A DNA stretch of 64,000 nt, taken from assembly GCA_021464245.1 (NCBI GenBank), contig JADCRB010000007.1, positions 186,001 through 250,000 on the forward strand, written 5' to 3'. The stretch comes from Carallia brachiata (lineage: Eukaryota; Streptophyta; Magnoliopsida; Malpighiales; Rhizophoraceae). A program made the translations under genes and the position numbers. This document shows positions 38,841-50,693 of this stretch, one piece after another (position 1 is the stretch's first letter; every line of letters starts with the position of its first letter). Below the pieces are notes generated by a model. It was not told where the DNA came from. It saw only the letters and a list, made by a program, of their open reading frames with translations, and searched no databases.

Positions 38841-40478
38841 ATGGAATTGGGTTCTGTCCATGATCCAAGCAAAGCAACGTTTTCTTTTGTTGATGAAGAT
38901 CATACTCTAGCAAATTCTGTCAGATTCGCCTTGAATCAGGAGTTAGTATTATATCTCTGGTTTCTCGCTAATTTTGTTCCCTTCTAAGTTCAATTTTGTT
39001 TCCTTTTATTTCTCCCGTTTTCCTTTTCGTTTTCGAGTGTGGTTTCTGTATTGCTTTGGTTGTAATTGGATATCTCATCTTTTGTGACCTCCTACATCTC
39101 ATCAATGTATACTCAACAACACCCAATCTTTGTAATCTGGTTTGACCAACCTAAGTGCTTGATGCTGTGAAAAAATTGGAAACTTTTGATGACATTTATG
39201 TTCTCTGAGTACTACGTTAATAAGTTTGCAGTAGCTTTGGGCAGAACCTTCCTTTGGTACTTGTGTTTTGTAGTGACATTGGTGGTGAATAGATCAAGAT
39301 TTCACACTTGAACCAGTTATATTGTTGCAATATCCTTTGAGTATGAATCTCTGTTGATTTTGTTTGGTTAATTCCTTAAATGGGGTAAGGCTGCATCCAT
39401 ATGATCCTTTCCCATACTTCATCTGAGAGCCTTGTTCACTGAAACGCTCTTTATCATTCATCAAATAGGTATAAACTGGGCAAGGTCCTATTGAAGATGA
39501 ATTTCGGGCAATGTCCGCAAATTAGCCATCTCTGCTTCCTAATGATCCTATTTTGTTTCCTACGATTGAAAATTTTGAGTATTCATGATTGATGCTTATG
39601 GATTTAGATGAAAAAGATAATAATCAAGCTTATTCCTTCCTGTGGCAGCTGCATATGCTTATCTTGCCCACTGTCTTGTAAAATTTATTTTTCACGTGTG
39701 TCTGTGAAGCGTCTCTAAAACCATTTGTGCAAGCTAAGTATTTTGTGTTGCAGTCCAAGGGTGTCATTTTGTGGATACAGCATTCCTCATCCATCAGATG
39801 CTCGAGTGAATATTAGGGTACAGACAACAGGTAACATATATCCATCTTGTCCACAACTGTGCATGTACTCGGATTTCTAGCATCACATGTTGATTTATGA
39901 ACTGCCTCGTGATGATTTTAAACAAAATGCTTCCCTCTAATTATACAACAAGAACAACACATAGCCTCACCTCCAAATTTAATTTCTTCTATGTGTACAT
40001 CAACAATAATAGAGCCTTAATCCGAAATTTAATTTCATCCATGTATCTTGTATTAATTTATCAAAGCTAGTCAGGTGTGTCCAATACTCAAACAGGCTTG
40101 GTGGTGCTGAAGTCAAGTTGTTTAATTTGCAGTCTCTGGTTACCAAGAAAAATTTTCCATGCAACTTACACTTTGATGCAGCATCATAGCTTTTTTGTTC
40201 TCTTTTTGAAACATGACTATGATTCTATGAGAGCTCTCAAAGTCTTTTTAAGTCTTTGACGTTCAAAGAGACTACGAATTAGTGGTGTATTTCATGTCTT
40301 CTTCCATTTCGAGTTCCAGTTGCTTGATTGGTTTGTCGCAGGTGATCCAGCAAGGGAGGTTTTGAAAGATTCATGCCAGAATTTGATGTTGATGTGCCAA
40401 CATGTGAGGAGTGCTTTTGATGAAAGCGTTGCTGATTTTAAAAAGAGCAACCCCACAGCTATGGAAACTAGTATGTGA
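38841..40478 (+). CDS. RPAC2: RNA polymerase I/III subunit RPAC2 (AC19)
   Basis: Three exons (38841-38941, 39754-39830, 40342-40478) encode 104 residues with consistent splice phases. The product is the small alpha-like subunit shared by RNA polymerases I and III, which pairs with AC40 to start enzyme assembly in the nucleus. The alpha-like dimerisation motif is clear: DPSKATFSFVDEDHTLANSV and RFALNQDPRVSFCGYSIPHP, followed by VNIRVQTTGDPAREVLKD. The last residues (SNPTAMETSM) reach a stop right after ATGGAAACTAGTATGTG; a GTATGT donor is possible at the same place, so a further 3' exon cannot be excluded. The gene lies in the same orientation as BSK5 and tail to tail with the PAR1 gene. Confidence 0.93.
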
Positions 40479-41466
40479 TGGAAATTGATAAAGTTAACTT
40501 GGCATGTAAATTTGTCTACAGTTTTAACTGAATGCAGTCATACGATGTACTTAATATCTACCATCCCCTCTATTGTGCACTCTGCTCCCTTTTATTTAGT
40601 TTGAATGCAAGTTTCCATCAATGGGGTAATTCTGATCTGTACTTTACTTGTCATAGGTTTACAGAATTAGCGATGTGCCTCCCCTTCTTCCCTGAAACAA
40701 AAGAGAGCCTGTTCCCACTCAATTAGGCATCCTGCCAGCAGAGAGAGAGGGAGAGTCTCTGTTTGAGGTTTGGGACAAGGAGGGGTGCAGAGGGAAAGGG
40801 AGAGAGAGAAAGGGTACAATGTGCTGTTTGTTTCTCTAACTTTTTCCAATGTTTGTCTCCAATGAGAGAGAGTCTCTGGTTTTTTCTGTTACAAAAATGC
40901 TTCATTTGTTGCAAGAAAGTGTCCTTTTTCTTTTTTCCTTTCTTTCTTTTCATTTTCAGGAAAAAATTTCCAACAACTTATGATTTGGTTGCAGGCAAGT
41001 GACAACCTCCAGTTGAATTGCGCCGTGGTACAATATAGTCTTCTTATCAAATAATTCAATGATGAGAAATTTTGAGGGTTGAGTCTAATCCTCCTTGTCA
41101 ATTATTGAGGGTGAATCTTAGTGATTCTTTTGTGTATGAACATTCTTTTTTTGTCAATCGGAGTTGGTCGCCTAGTAGTAAGGAGAGAGAGAAGGTGAGT
41201 GCCAAAGTTTGGGATTCGAATATGTGCAAGTATTTATACTATAATGAGAACTTTTCATATCTCTTTATTGTTTTGTGGTAAGCTTTTGCCTCATTTGTGT
41301 TTTACTTTTATTTTTCTGGAAAGTGAACCACTTTCTTTTGCACTGAGGTTTGTTCTTATGGCCAACCACGTTAAGTCTGGTTGTTTAGTGCGTATAACTT
41401 TAAAGTTCAATGACTTCATGTCAATGCATGCAATGGCATCCTCTGTCCTGTGGCAAATTCCTGAGA
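40479..41466. other. Convergent spacer between RPAC2 and PAR1
   Basis: This should hold the 3' untranslated regions of the two converging genes. A GAGAGA-rich stretch is at about 40740-40870. No other gene is supported. Confidence 0.4.
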
Positions 41467-43171
41467 TCATCCATCCGATGGAGAACAGGCAGGCTTTTTG
41501 TCTGCCGTCTGAACAGATGTAGGATCCAAGCTGCTGCTGGGGGCAGGATCGCGATATGGTGGGATTGCATCCGGCACGGTGCCTGCATAAACGGCAGCAG
41601 CAGCTTCTGGGTTGCCAGCAAGCATGGAAGCTGCAGTAAGAGCAGGTGCAGCACGCGGTGCATAAACCAGCATGGCGTCTGCAGGACCGGAACTTTTATC
41701 TTCGTACATGGCACGGCGAGGATGGCCACACAGATTAGGCAAGAAAAGTCCTGCAAATCAATCAAAACGAATTACGGAGAAGAGAAAAATAGATAAAAGT
41801 TGCAGTTTTAATGACCTTTTATGTATAATAAGCAAGTAATGGTAATGATGGAATTCGGTGAGTCTATTTCCGAACTGGCTCCATTTTTGTGAATCGGTAA
41901 TGAGCACTTCAGGAATATTTACTCGGGCATTTTCTAGCACTAGTGGTGATCTCTCGAACTTTTAAATTTATCGGCTAACCCTTTTTTTTTAATTGGGTAC
42001 AGCTAATGCATTTATTAAAAAAAAATTTTATTTTAACTCTTTTTTTTTTAAGTAAGTGTAATTAACTTATAATTATATATCATACTATAAATGAAGTTTA
42101 TCTAAATAAAAAAATTAAAAATAATATTTAAGTGATGTTAGATTATGAGTTAATTTTACTCTTAAAAAAAAAAAAGTAAAATTCTTAAAGAAAAAGAAGA
42201 ACAAATTAACTTCTAATAAACACCACGCCATGTCTGTCGCCATCCAGGAGTGGAAGAAGGGCCAAAGGTGGCCTGCTCAGGAAGACCTCATCGGAAGAAT
42301 ACGAAACACCCAACTTTGCTAAATGATCTGCACAGTAATCGACCAAAATATTTTGCTTAGTGTAAAGCGTAAATATAATATACCTTCTCCCAAAGCCAAA
42401 TTGTGGTAGAGATCAACAATGTTGGGGCAGCCCTCGTAACAGTCATTGGAGCAAATTTTAGACAGAAACTGAGGATTAAGAAGAAAATCGGATGAGATGC
42501 CAACATTGTTCCTATCAACCCCACATGCACTAACACATTCATCAGTCTCAATCCACTTGTGCATTACGTCTACTGCCGCCTCCGATGTCTTGCATTGCAA
42601 CTTAATACTTCCGTCGCGTAATGTTTCTCCAATAAGCATCGCTTCCCACATGTTGCAATAGCATAGGAGCAGAGATCATCAGGCACTTGCTCACATATAA
42701 GCTCCCCTGAACCGTACATTAAAAAAAAAAATGATCAAGAAAGAAGAAGGAAAAAGTTTAAACTTGCATGTATGTAAACATAGGACTCCGCTATAGGTAT
42801 CGACCCAATATAATATTAGTTTTTTTTATTTTTTTAAAATTAAAACTTATATTTAGATGAGAGTTACCTTAAAACAAAAAATATAAATATTATAAGAGAT
42901 TTGCCACAAAAAAAAATTTTTCTTTCGAATTTTATTTTCTAAAACAGTACGAAAAAAATATTTTATGCAACCTCGGTTGCTGTAACATTTCCCATAAACA
43001 TATGCATGTGTACATATGCATGTGTGTGTGTGTGTGTGTGTGTAGTGTGAGTTTAATTTGTATACATGTGTGTGTAAGAGTCAAAGAAAGATAGGAGTGT
43101 CTGAGCTGGCTGAGTGTACCAAGAACTCCTTGAATGAGAAGAGAGAAAGCAAGAAATATGGTGAAGGCCAT
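41467..43171 (-). CDS. PAR1-family secreted protein (one frameshift)
   Basis: Three minus-strand exons: 43171-43120, 42706-42384 and 41750-41467. The protein starts with a signal peptide ([18 protein letters not shown]) and has the Cys-rich PAR1 domain: [64 protein letters not shown] and [12 protein letters not shown], then an Ala/Pro-rich tail to TGA. PAR1 (photoassimilate-responsive) proteins are secreted plant proteins of unknown biochemical role whose tobacco founder was sugar-induced. Between GKRCLLEK and [11 protein letters not shown] the frame slips: at 42624-42626 three T (AAA in the gene) stand where four would keep the frame. Adding one base gives exactly 220 codons, with all splice phases fitting. 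An assembly error or a recent mutation. Confidence 0.88.
43017..43043. repeat. TG dinucleotide microsatellite
   Basis: About thirteen TG units lie in the first intron of the PAR1 gene. A shorter TA run lies upstream of it near 43236-43251. Confidence 0.85.
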
Positions 43172-44442
43172 TTTGGTTAATGAAGAGGAAATTTGTTTGT
43201 ATGACAATAGATTTGTGGGTTGTGTCTCTCTCTGTATATATATATATATATGTAGGAGATAGAGTCCTGCTGTTTTGGATACTTAAAATTTGATTGCTTG
43301 ACAAGGAAATCTAGCCTCTTTTACATTCCTTTTTACAGTCCTATATGGCACATTTGCAACACGGGAGTTCTGATGTAAAACGAAAATTCGCCTTGGTTTG
43401 ATCATTCAAGCCACGTTCCTTTAAGGGAGCTTGGATTTTATCTAAAAATATTCAATGGAATTTAGTGGTCAATGCTCAGTAAGATGCCAAAGATTGGCAA
43501 CAAAAGAGTGGTCTTTTGTGGAAGTGTTAATCACAATCCGTACGACTCCTCTATGCTTCTGTTGTTACGCCCCTGTTTTATGTACATGTCCTGTTGCTAC
43601 TTGAACAACGTTATCAAATGTCGTGTGCATCAATAAAAATTTAGATACGTTGTTTGTTTACAAGAAAATTTTGTTTCCCTAAATGCCAAATTATAGATAA
43701 TTAGGCCGTCCTTGCTGCTTGTTGGCAACTTTATTCCAAGTTCTAACTTAATTTCTAGTTATGTCACTTGTTACTGAATGCTTCTTCAAGGTTTTGGACG
43801 TTTAATTATCCTCAAATTTATCTCGTAGACATGCACATCCAAACGCGTAGGTGAGTTATTGGATTAAAGAATCATACTACATTCGTCCAAGATTTGGGTT
43901 CATACCGTGCAACTGGGGACTGGCTGCTGCTAAACTAGATGTGGACAGAGAGAAAGAGCTTTGCATGAAACCCTCCTAGTTGACCCTTTGTTCATAATTA
44001 GGCATTTCTGAACATAATAATCAATTAAACCGCTGAAAATCAATCAACTAAGATGATGAAAGATGAATCGCCGGATAAGATGTGGGGAGTGTTAATATCT
44101 ATATATAACAAAAAACAGTGGATTTGGGGAGAGAGCGAGAGAGTTGGAAAGAGCAACTGTAATGATAGAAATTAAAACAGTTGGAGAACAAACACTCATG
44201 TCCAACAAAATCTTCTTCCCCTGGCAAACAACTGTTTTCAATGCTTTGTCTGACAAATCTTGTGTAGCGAACGTCATGCATTGTTCAAATAGAGGGGGAA
44301 AAAAATGAAATGTTATGCAACAAAGGCATCAAACACATCCTTAGATGAGTTGATCGGGGACTAAAAGTGATCCAAAGAAATCCCAACAGGACAGTAGAGC
44401 ATGCATGGTCAGGCTATCAGTCCACATGATTAGAAAAGGGCA
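43172..44442. other. PAR1 promoter and mS34 3' region
   Basis: The PAR1 leader and promoter lie just above 43171, with a TATATATA stretch at about 43236-43251 as the likely TATA region on the minus strand. The rest has no supported gene. Confidence 0.4.
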
Positions 44443-46158
44443 TCAAGCTGCCTGAACTTCAGCCTTTGGGGCAGTTTCTGTTGATTTAGGTGGGTTTGAC
44501 TCGCTTTCCTTTAATTTTGTTATGTATCTCCAGCAACGCTTGTGAACTCCACTTATCTTCTTGGGAGCATCGGCAATTGGTGACCCTAAAATTCAAAAAC
44601 CAATGAAATAATGTCTGCCTTCACACGAAATGTAATAATCTGAGAACACAATAACAAGCACTAGCCAGTTTAAAATATCACTGCCTGCCATTTTGAAGAA
44701 CTTGTTATCCTTTGGTGTACGTTGCACTTGCATATGAATAACTCCCCAGGTTTGCATTACTTTATCAAATGTACGCCGAAAGCATCATGCATATACTCTT
44801 TAGAAAAGATGACAGCAGACAGGGAGTAAGGGATAATAAAAAGAAAAGAAATGTTGTGAAAAAGAAAATACAGATGAAAGCCTGCCAAATCCCATTCAAA
44901 GTCATCCAAGGGAGAGAAAGGACCAGAAAACTCTGGGTATTTGGCAGACTCCCAAAAAAAAAAAAGCATTGTCAATGGTCCTGTATGATTCCACAGTTAG
45001 ATTCATAGTCAAATGTTCATGTAACCTTCAATAACAAGTAACTCCAAACTCTGGCATTCTTCACTACCAGTATACCATTGACCAACAATCTGCAGAACAA
45101 TCTTCCAGTTGCACGTGCCTATAGAGGCAGTCCTTGACCATCCACTAACAGATAAAAACAACATGAAACTAGATTGAGAAATAATAAAGATATAACACGG
45201 GTAGATTTAGTATCTCTGGTAGAGAAGGGAGATTTACGTATATCCTGTAGAGCACCTACGTATCCTGATATAGCCCCAAGACTTTTTTAAGTGGAGACTA
45301 CTTTAAGTGCCCTTTGCAATCCAAACAGGGAGTTCCTACAAAGATTAAATGCCCTCTTGCACACAAATTAGAAGAATACTAAAGCCTCCTGTGATCCACA
45401 TAAATCAGTTCACTGTTCAATCAAAGTGAAATTTTAACAAATCCTTATAAAGAGAGAATGGCCTTGCATATAACTTAGTAATATCAACTTACATTGATAA
45501 CCACACAAGTAGTAGGCAACAAAATCCCAATCATTCCCTTCTAGGCTTCTTCTCAAGATAAAACATCAAGAATTCAGAAAGACAGAAAGACAAGCAATGT
45601 AAAGCCATAAAGAACCAACATGAAAATCCACAAAAAGAGAGTTAAGTTAAACACTAACCATCCTTGTAAGCAATCCCCCACGCCTTTCCATGTCTACTAT
45701 CCTGCAATAAAAACACAGATCCACTTCAGTCTATAAATCACAAACTCTAAACCCACAATTAAAAAAAAAAACAAAATCACAGTATTCGATTAAAAACAGA
45801 AAACCCAAAATATAAATTTCCATTTATTCATTAAGGATTGAGAAAAAAAAAATGCAGAGACCTTGCAGAGATTTCTCTTGGTGAGTTGGTAAGAGACGTT
45901 GGACCAATGGGATTTGGCCGTGTGGAAACCGATGCCCCAGTTGGGCAAGAACTGAGCCACCTCGAAAAGGTTGTTCTTTTTCTTTCGCTTTGGCTTCTTG
46001 GATGATGATAATGGGGAAGAAGGATTCGAGGAGGACCCAGTTGGCGGAGTTGGAGAGTTGCTGAAACTTCTCTGCAAATGTATGGAAAATGATAATCTAT
46101 TGTAGAAGCTTGACGATCTTAGGGTTTGGTTTGTTGGCAAAGACAGCATCTTTGCCAT
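44443..46158 (-). CDS. MRPS34: Mitochondrial small ribosomal subunit protein mS34
   Basis: Three exons (46158-45862, 45701-45659, 44585-44443) give 160 residues with matching splice phases. The protein resembles plant homologues of mitochondrial ribosomal protein S34: LFEVAQFLPNWGIGFHTAKS, HWSNVSYQLTKRNLCK, then DSRHGKAWGIAYKDG and IADAPKKISGVHKRCWRY, with a variable acidic tail. The first 45 residues, rich in Ser, Arg and hydrophobic residues without acidic ones, look like a mitochondrial presequence, and KKPKRKKKNN follows. Its role is structural in the mitoribosome. ATG at 46158 is followed by a second ATG three codons later; the first gives the longer presequence. No frameshift. Confidence 0.9.
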
Positions 46159-47020
46159 TATGGGGGGTTTTTAGCAGAGACATGAGCTTCGTTTTCAATA
46201 GTTCTGTAGTTATTAGGAACTACAAGATTGGATTTTTTATTTTATTGCTGTTTTTCACTCGCTTTCTAATACGAAATTATGTTTTATGTAAACTCTTTAG
46301 TTAAATCATTTGGAATTGAAATCTGAGTCTGCTGTTGCTATAAAAAAAAAAAAAAAATACAACAAAGATTTGACAGTGTTATGATATGTTGTGTTATGAT
46401 ATGTTAAAAGGAGATCCGCTTGTATTTTTTGGAAGGTCATTAGTAGAAAAAATAAAATAATGATTATTAACCCATCTGCAATTGTCTGTTTATTTTTCTT
46501 TGCCTGGTTTGATTTTATTTCCATTGTTCAGGGGGAAAGTTCAACAAGCAATGTAAGACCAAAGACAAATCGATAGAAATTTATTATGAATATTTTCTAA
46601 TCAACTTAAATTGTACCTGTGTACTCCATCAACTTATTTTTATTTATGGGGGGTAATCCACGCCCCAAAAAAACTGTGAAAAAACCTATTTGTCGAACAA
46701 CAATGTTCAATGAAACCAAACTTTTGCAGCAGCACAATGAAAACTTTGTCAAACATGGAGGTTTTGCAGAGCACAAAAAATCCTCCGCATAATGTTTAAA
46801 AATGCCACTAACTGGAGATTCATTCAGTAATATAAAACTTGAATTAATAAAGCAGCAATATCAATAGGCCCAAAATAGAAGCAAGGTTTTTACCACCATC
46901 CAAAATTAACAACTACTAAACATTGAGAAGTTACAGCAATTCTCCTAAACAGTTCTCATTAGTAGCCTACAAAATGAAACCAGCAACTGGAAGTTGAGGG
47001 TTCAAATAGAAATGCTACTA
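46159..47020. other. mS34 leader and beta-tubulin 3' UTR
   Basis: This is a spacer between two minus-strand genes; the upper part should be the tubulin 3' untranslated region. No gene seen. Confidence 0.4.
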
Positions 47021-48903
47021 CTAATACTCTCCCTGATACTCTTCTCCCTCCTCATCCTCGTACTCTTCCTCGTCTGCTGTAGCATCCTGATACTGTTGGT
47101 ACTCGGAAACCAGATCGTTCATGTTGCTCTCAGCTTCAGTGAACTCCATCTCATCCATCCCTTCCCCAGTATACCAATGCAAGAAAGCTTTTCTCCTAAA
47201 CATGGCTGTGAACTGCTCGCTCACCCGCCTGAACATCTCTTGGATGGAAGTTGAATTCCCGATGAATGTGGATGCCATCTTAAGACCAGTTGGCGGGATA
47301 TCACAAACAGTTGACTTAACATTGTTGGGAATCCACTCAACAAAGTAAGAAGAATTCTTGTTCTGCACATTCAGCATCTGCTCATCCACTTCCTTCGTAC
47401 TCATCTTCCCACGGAACATGGCTGATGCAGTAAGATAACGACCATGCCGAGGATCAGCAGCACACATCATGTTCTTTGCATCCCACATTTGCTGAGTTAG
47501 CTCAGGAACAGTTAGAGCCCGATACTGCTGCGAACCACGCGAAGTAAGAGGAGCAAATCCCACCATGAAAAAGTGAAGACGAGGAAATGGAATAAGGTTG
47601 ACAGCAAGTTTTCGCAGATCAGAATTCAACTGGCCAGGGAACCGCAGGCAGCATGTAACTCCAGACATTGTTGCAGATATCAAATGATTCAAATCACCAA
47701 CTGTTCCCCATCAAGAAAGACAAAATCAGTAGACAAAATCAAGTTGTTTACAATCCGATCCCAAACAAATTACAACAGAGCAGCAAGAATTCCAACAAAA
47801 TAACCACATCTACGCAGGAAATTAAAACAAGTTACGACATAAATCACAATCTTCAAATCACCAACTGTTCCCAATCAAGAAAGACTATCGGGTTAACAAA
47901 TATTCATTGCCTAATGCTCATATACACAAACTAACAATCAAGTTGTCCACAATCCGATCCCAAACAAATTACAACGAGCAGCTAGAAATTCAACAAAATA
48001 ACCACATCAACATGGGAAGTTAAAACAAGTTACGACATAAATCGCAATTCTCTGCAACTTAACAACGTTGTCTCCTATCCTTTAATTAAAACACAAACTA
48101 CAAATTGTCCAGATTGGAAAAAAAAAAAAAAAAACTTACAACTGGGGGTGGTGAGCTTAAGCGTGCGGAAACAAATATCGTACAAGGCCTCGTTGTCGAG
48201 AACCATGCACTCATCGGCATTTTCGACAAGCTGATGGACAGACAGAGTGGCATTGTAGGGTTCCACAACTGTATCAGAGACCTTAGGAGAAGGGAAAACA
48301 GAGAAAGTCAACATCATCCTGTCTGGGTACTCCTCCCTAATCTTGGAGATCAAAAGAGTTCCCATTCCAGACCCGGTCCCACCTCCCAGAGAATGGCACA
48401 CCTGAAACCCTGCAAAAAGAAAACATCAAACAACGTTACCATTCCAAGATCCAACAAAACAATTTTTTAAAAACATCAAATATTGAGAAATAAACATTAA
48501 ACATCGTACCTTGCAAGCAGTCGCAATTCTCCGCCTCCTTCCGGACAACATCGAGGACAGAATCGATCAGCTCTGCGCCTTCGGTGTAATGACCTTTGGC
48601 CCAGTTGTTTCCGGCACCGGACTGTCCGAAAACGAAGTTGTCCGGGCGGAAAATCTGGCCGTAAGGACCGGATCTGAGGCTGTCCATGGTTCCGGGCTCC
48701 AAATCCATGAGGACGGCGCGGGGAACGAAGCGGCCACAACTAGCCTCGTTGTAGTACACGTTGATTCTTTCCAGTTGAAGATCGGAATCGCCGGCGTACC
48801 GGCCGGTGGAGTCTATCCCGTGCTCCGCACATATGACCTCCCAGAACTTGGCTCCGATTTGGTTGCCGCATTGGCCACCTTGAATGTGAAGAATCTCCCG
48901 CAT
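47021..48903 (-). CDS. TUB: Beta-tubulin
   Basis: Three exons (48903-48510, 48409-48140, 47700-47021) encode a complete 447-residue beta-tubulin, the GTP-exchanging half of the microtubule dimer. The start [17 protein letters not shown] includes the MREI tetrapeptide used for tubulin mRNA autoregulation. The nucleotide-binding tubulin signature GGGTGSG falls at residues 140-146, the usual numbering, and the protein ends in a Glu-rich tail ([17 protein letters not shown]). The intron positions are those common to plant beta-tubulins. A frame-open upstream Met ([11 protein letters not shown]) is rejected because MREI is invariant. Intron 2 carries a tandem duplication of its 3' end (separate entry). 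No frameshift is seen. Confidence 0.97.
47691..48054 (-). repeat. Tandem duplication covering the 3' end of beta-tubulin intron 2
   Basis: On the plus strand, AAATCACCAACTGTTCCC begins at 47691 and again at about 47855. The two copies continue in parallel with matching words ATCCGATCCCAAACAAATTA, AAATAACCACATC and ACAAGTTACGACATAAATC; copy two has an extra 35 bases or so. In the gene's direction the unit carries the splice acceptor GAACAG and the first 11 bases of exon 3. The true acceptor borders 47700; the duplicate would start an exon at 47864. Confidence 0.8.
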
Positions 48904-48937
48904 GTTCGCAGAGAAGACGACGACGACGGCGACGAAA

Positions 48938-48939
<2 letters not shown>

Positions 48940-48979
<40 letters not shown>

Positions 48980-49020
48980 AAATTGAAATTGAAAATGAAA
49001 ATGAAAATGAAAATGGGAAA
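48940..49020 (-). promoter_or_regulatory. Pyrimidine-rich leader of the beta-tubulin gene
   Basis: Just upstream of the start codon the minus strand reads a CT dinucleotide tract of about 15 units (48944-48975), preceded by repeats of TTTCAT and TTTCAA (about 48978-49015). CT-rich 5' leaders near start codons are common in highly expressed plant genes. A regulatory role is inferred only. Confidence 0.5.
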
Positions 49021-49749
49021 TAATTACTGTGATGATAAAGATTTTATAGAGATTAGGTTTAACGGCTCCTCTTTTGGGGGTTTTTTTGATATTCAAAAAG
49101 TGTGTGGATCCAACGGTAACTTAGGCTCCGTCTCCCGGTTCAACGGATTAGAATCCGACGGTTTTAAACGCTTCTTGAAATTTGAAATTCAAACTGGACA
49201 CAGCTGGAGGCAACCTAACGGCTTTGCCAAGTTTTTTAAAATACAATACAAAGACGACTGCGCTGTTCTAGGGTTTTATACTTTTACTACATTGCGCTAC
49301 AAATTTTTTACCCTAACCATAACCACCAGTACGGAATCGACACGTGTCAATAAAAAATTCATCTCCATTCAAAATAATCCTAACCTTACCATATTCATCA
49401 CATCTTTAGTCCATACAAAAACAAAAAACAGAAAATAAAAAAAGAAAAGCATGTCATCAATAATGTTTATTTTTAATTTTGTTTCAAAGTTTTTACAATG
49501 TTTCTAGATGATTGTTTCTTTTTTTTTCTTTTTTTTTCTTTTTTTTTAAAGAAATAAATAAGTAAGGATGATACTTATAAATATATTAGAAGAATCATGC
49601 ATAATTACTAAATAAGATAGATCAGATTATCTACACTGAACTTGTAAAAGAATAAATCTCACAAACTCAACAAATAAACTATTCACGACCCTCAGCATTA
49701 GGATTTTTAATAAATAAATATTCTTAATAAAAATTCAGTTGTTTGACTC

Positions 49750-50693
49750 AATAAAAACTTGTTGAAGTTTGTTTGATAACTTAAATGAACAATACTCAAG
49801 CTTTATCTCTAGATTCGTTTACTAAACGAACCAAACTGGAACAAAAGGTTGTTCAACTCATTTATATTTATAAACAACTCGTTTACAACTCAATATAAGT
49901 TCGTCTAAGGCTTAATATAAGCTCAGAAAAGCTCGTTTGTGGACTCGTTTAGATGCTTAAACGAAATATAATAACGCTCGTATAATTGCACTCTCTTCGT
50001 TAGCTACCCCGACCTCTTCTCTCTCTTTTCTTCTCTCGCTTTCTCTCTTTCACGATTTCGCATCTTCCTCACCTTCTTTCTTCTCTTTTCCCATGACCAA
50101 AAATTGACTTTTGGATCATGGGAAGGCAATTCTTGAGAGCAATGACAGAGCAATATAAATCCTCCACTACGACCACCACAAAATTCTGCCTCAAAAGAGG
50201 CCTTCCTTTTCTTTTGCCTCTCTTCTCTCTTCCTCTTTCTCGTCTTTCGGGTTATTTGAGAGTAGGACATTTTTTAAATATTTTTTGGATTCTTTTCTGT
50301 TTTTAGTTTTTTTTTTAGTTTTCTGAAATTTGTCTGCGTTTTTTGATAAGTATTTTTTCTAAAAAATTATTTTTGGGTTTAATAAATATTTTGGTTATTT
50401 GTAAGGTAAAAAACGTTTCGTGGTGATTTGGAGATTTGTCATTGCTGAAACTTGAAAGTGAAAGAAAAGTAGCCGGAAAAGTGACTTATGCTAGATAGAA
50501 GAGGTTGTAACAATCGCTTGGGAAAAAACACAAGTCGAGCTCGAGCTCAGGTTCATTAAAATTCTATCAAGCCAAGCTCGATCGTGAATGTTAAACCTCG
50601 AATCAAGTTTGATTCGAGTTCAAGCTCGTTCAAAAATTCTGTCGAGCCAAGTTTAAACGAGGCAAAATTCGGCTCAGCTCATTAACACCCTTA
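49750..50693. mobile_element. Degenerate hAT-like element
   Basis: Both parts (about 49790-49980 and 50530-50693) are rich in CTCGTTTA, GAGCTCGAGCTC and CAAGCTCG words like the subterminal regions of the element at 12018-12967. The right end reads GGCTCAGCTCATTAACACCC followed by TTA, a plausible terminal repeat. I did not find its left partner, so the left boundary is a guess. The middle (49990-50300) is CT-rich and different, possibly a nested insertion. Confidence 0.4.

Noticed and set aside
48511..49023. 170-codon plus-strand ORF over tubulin exon 1
   Set aside because: Antisense shadow of GC-rich tubulin coding sequence.
48902..49438. 178-codon plus-strand ORF starting with Glu/Arg repeats
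   Set aside because: It reads the antisense of the tubulin CT leader as ERER repeats and has no family resemblance.
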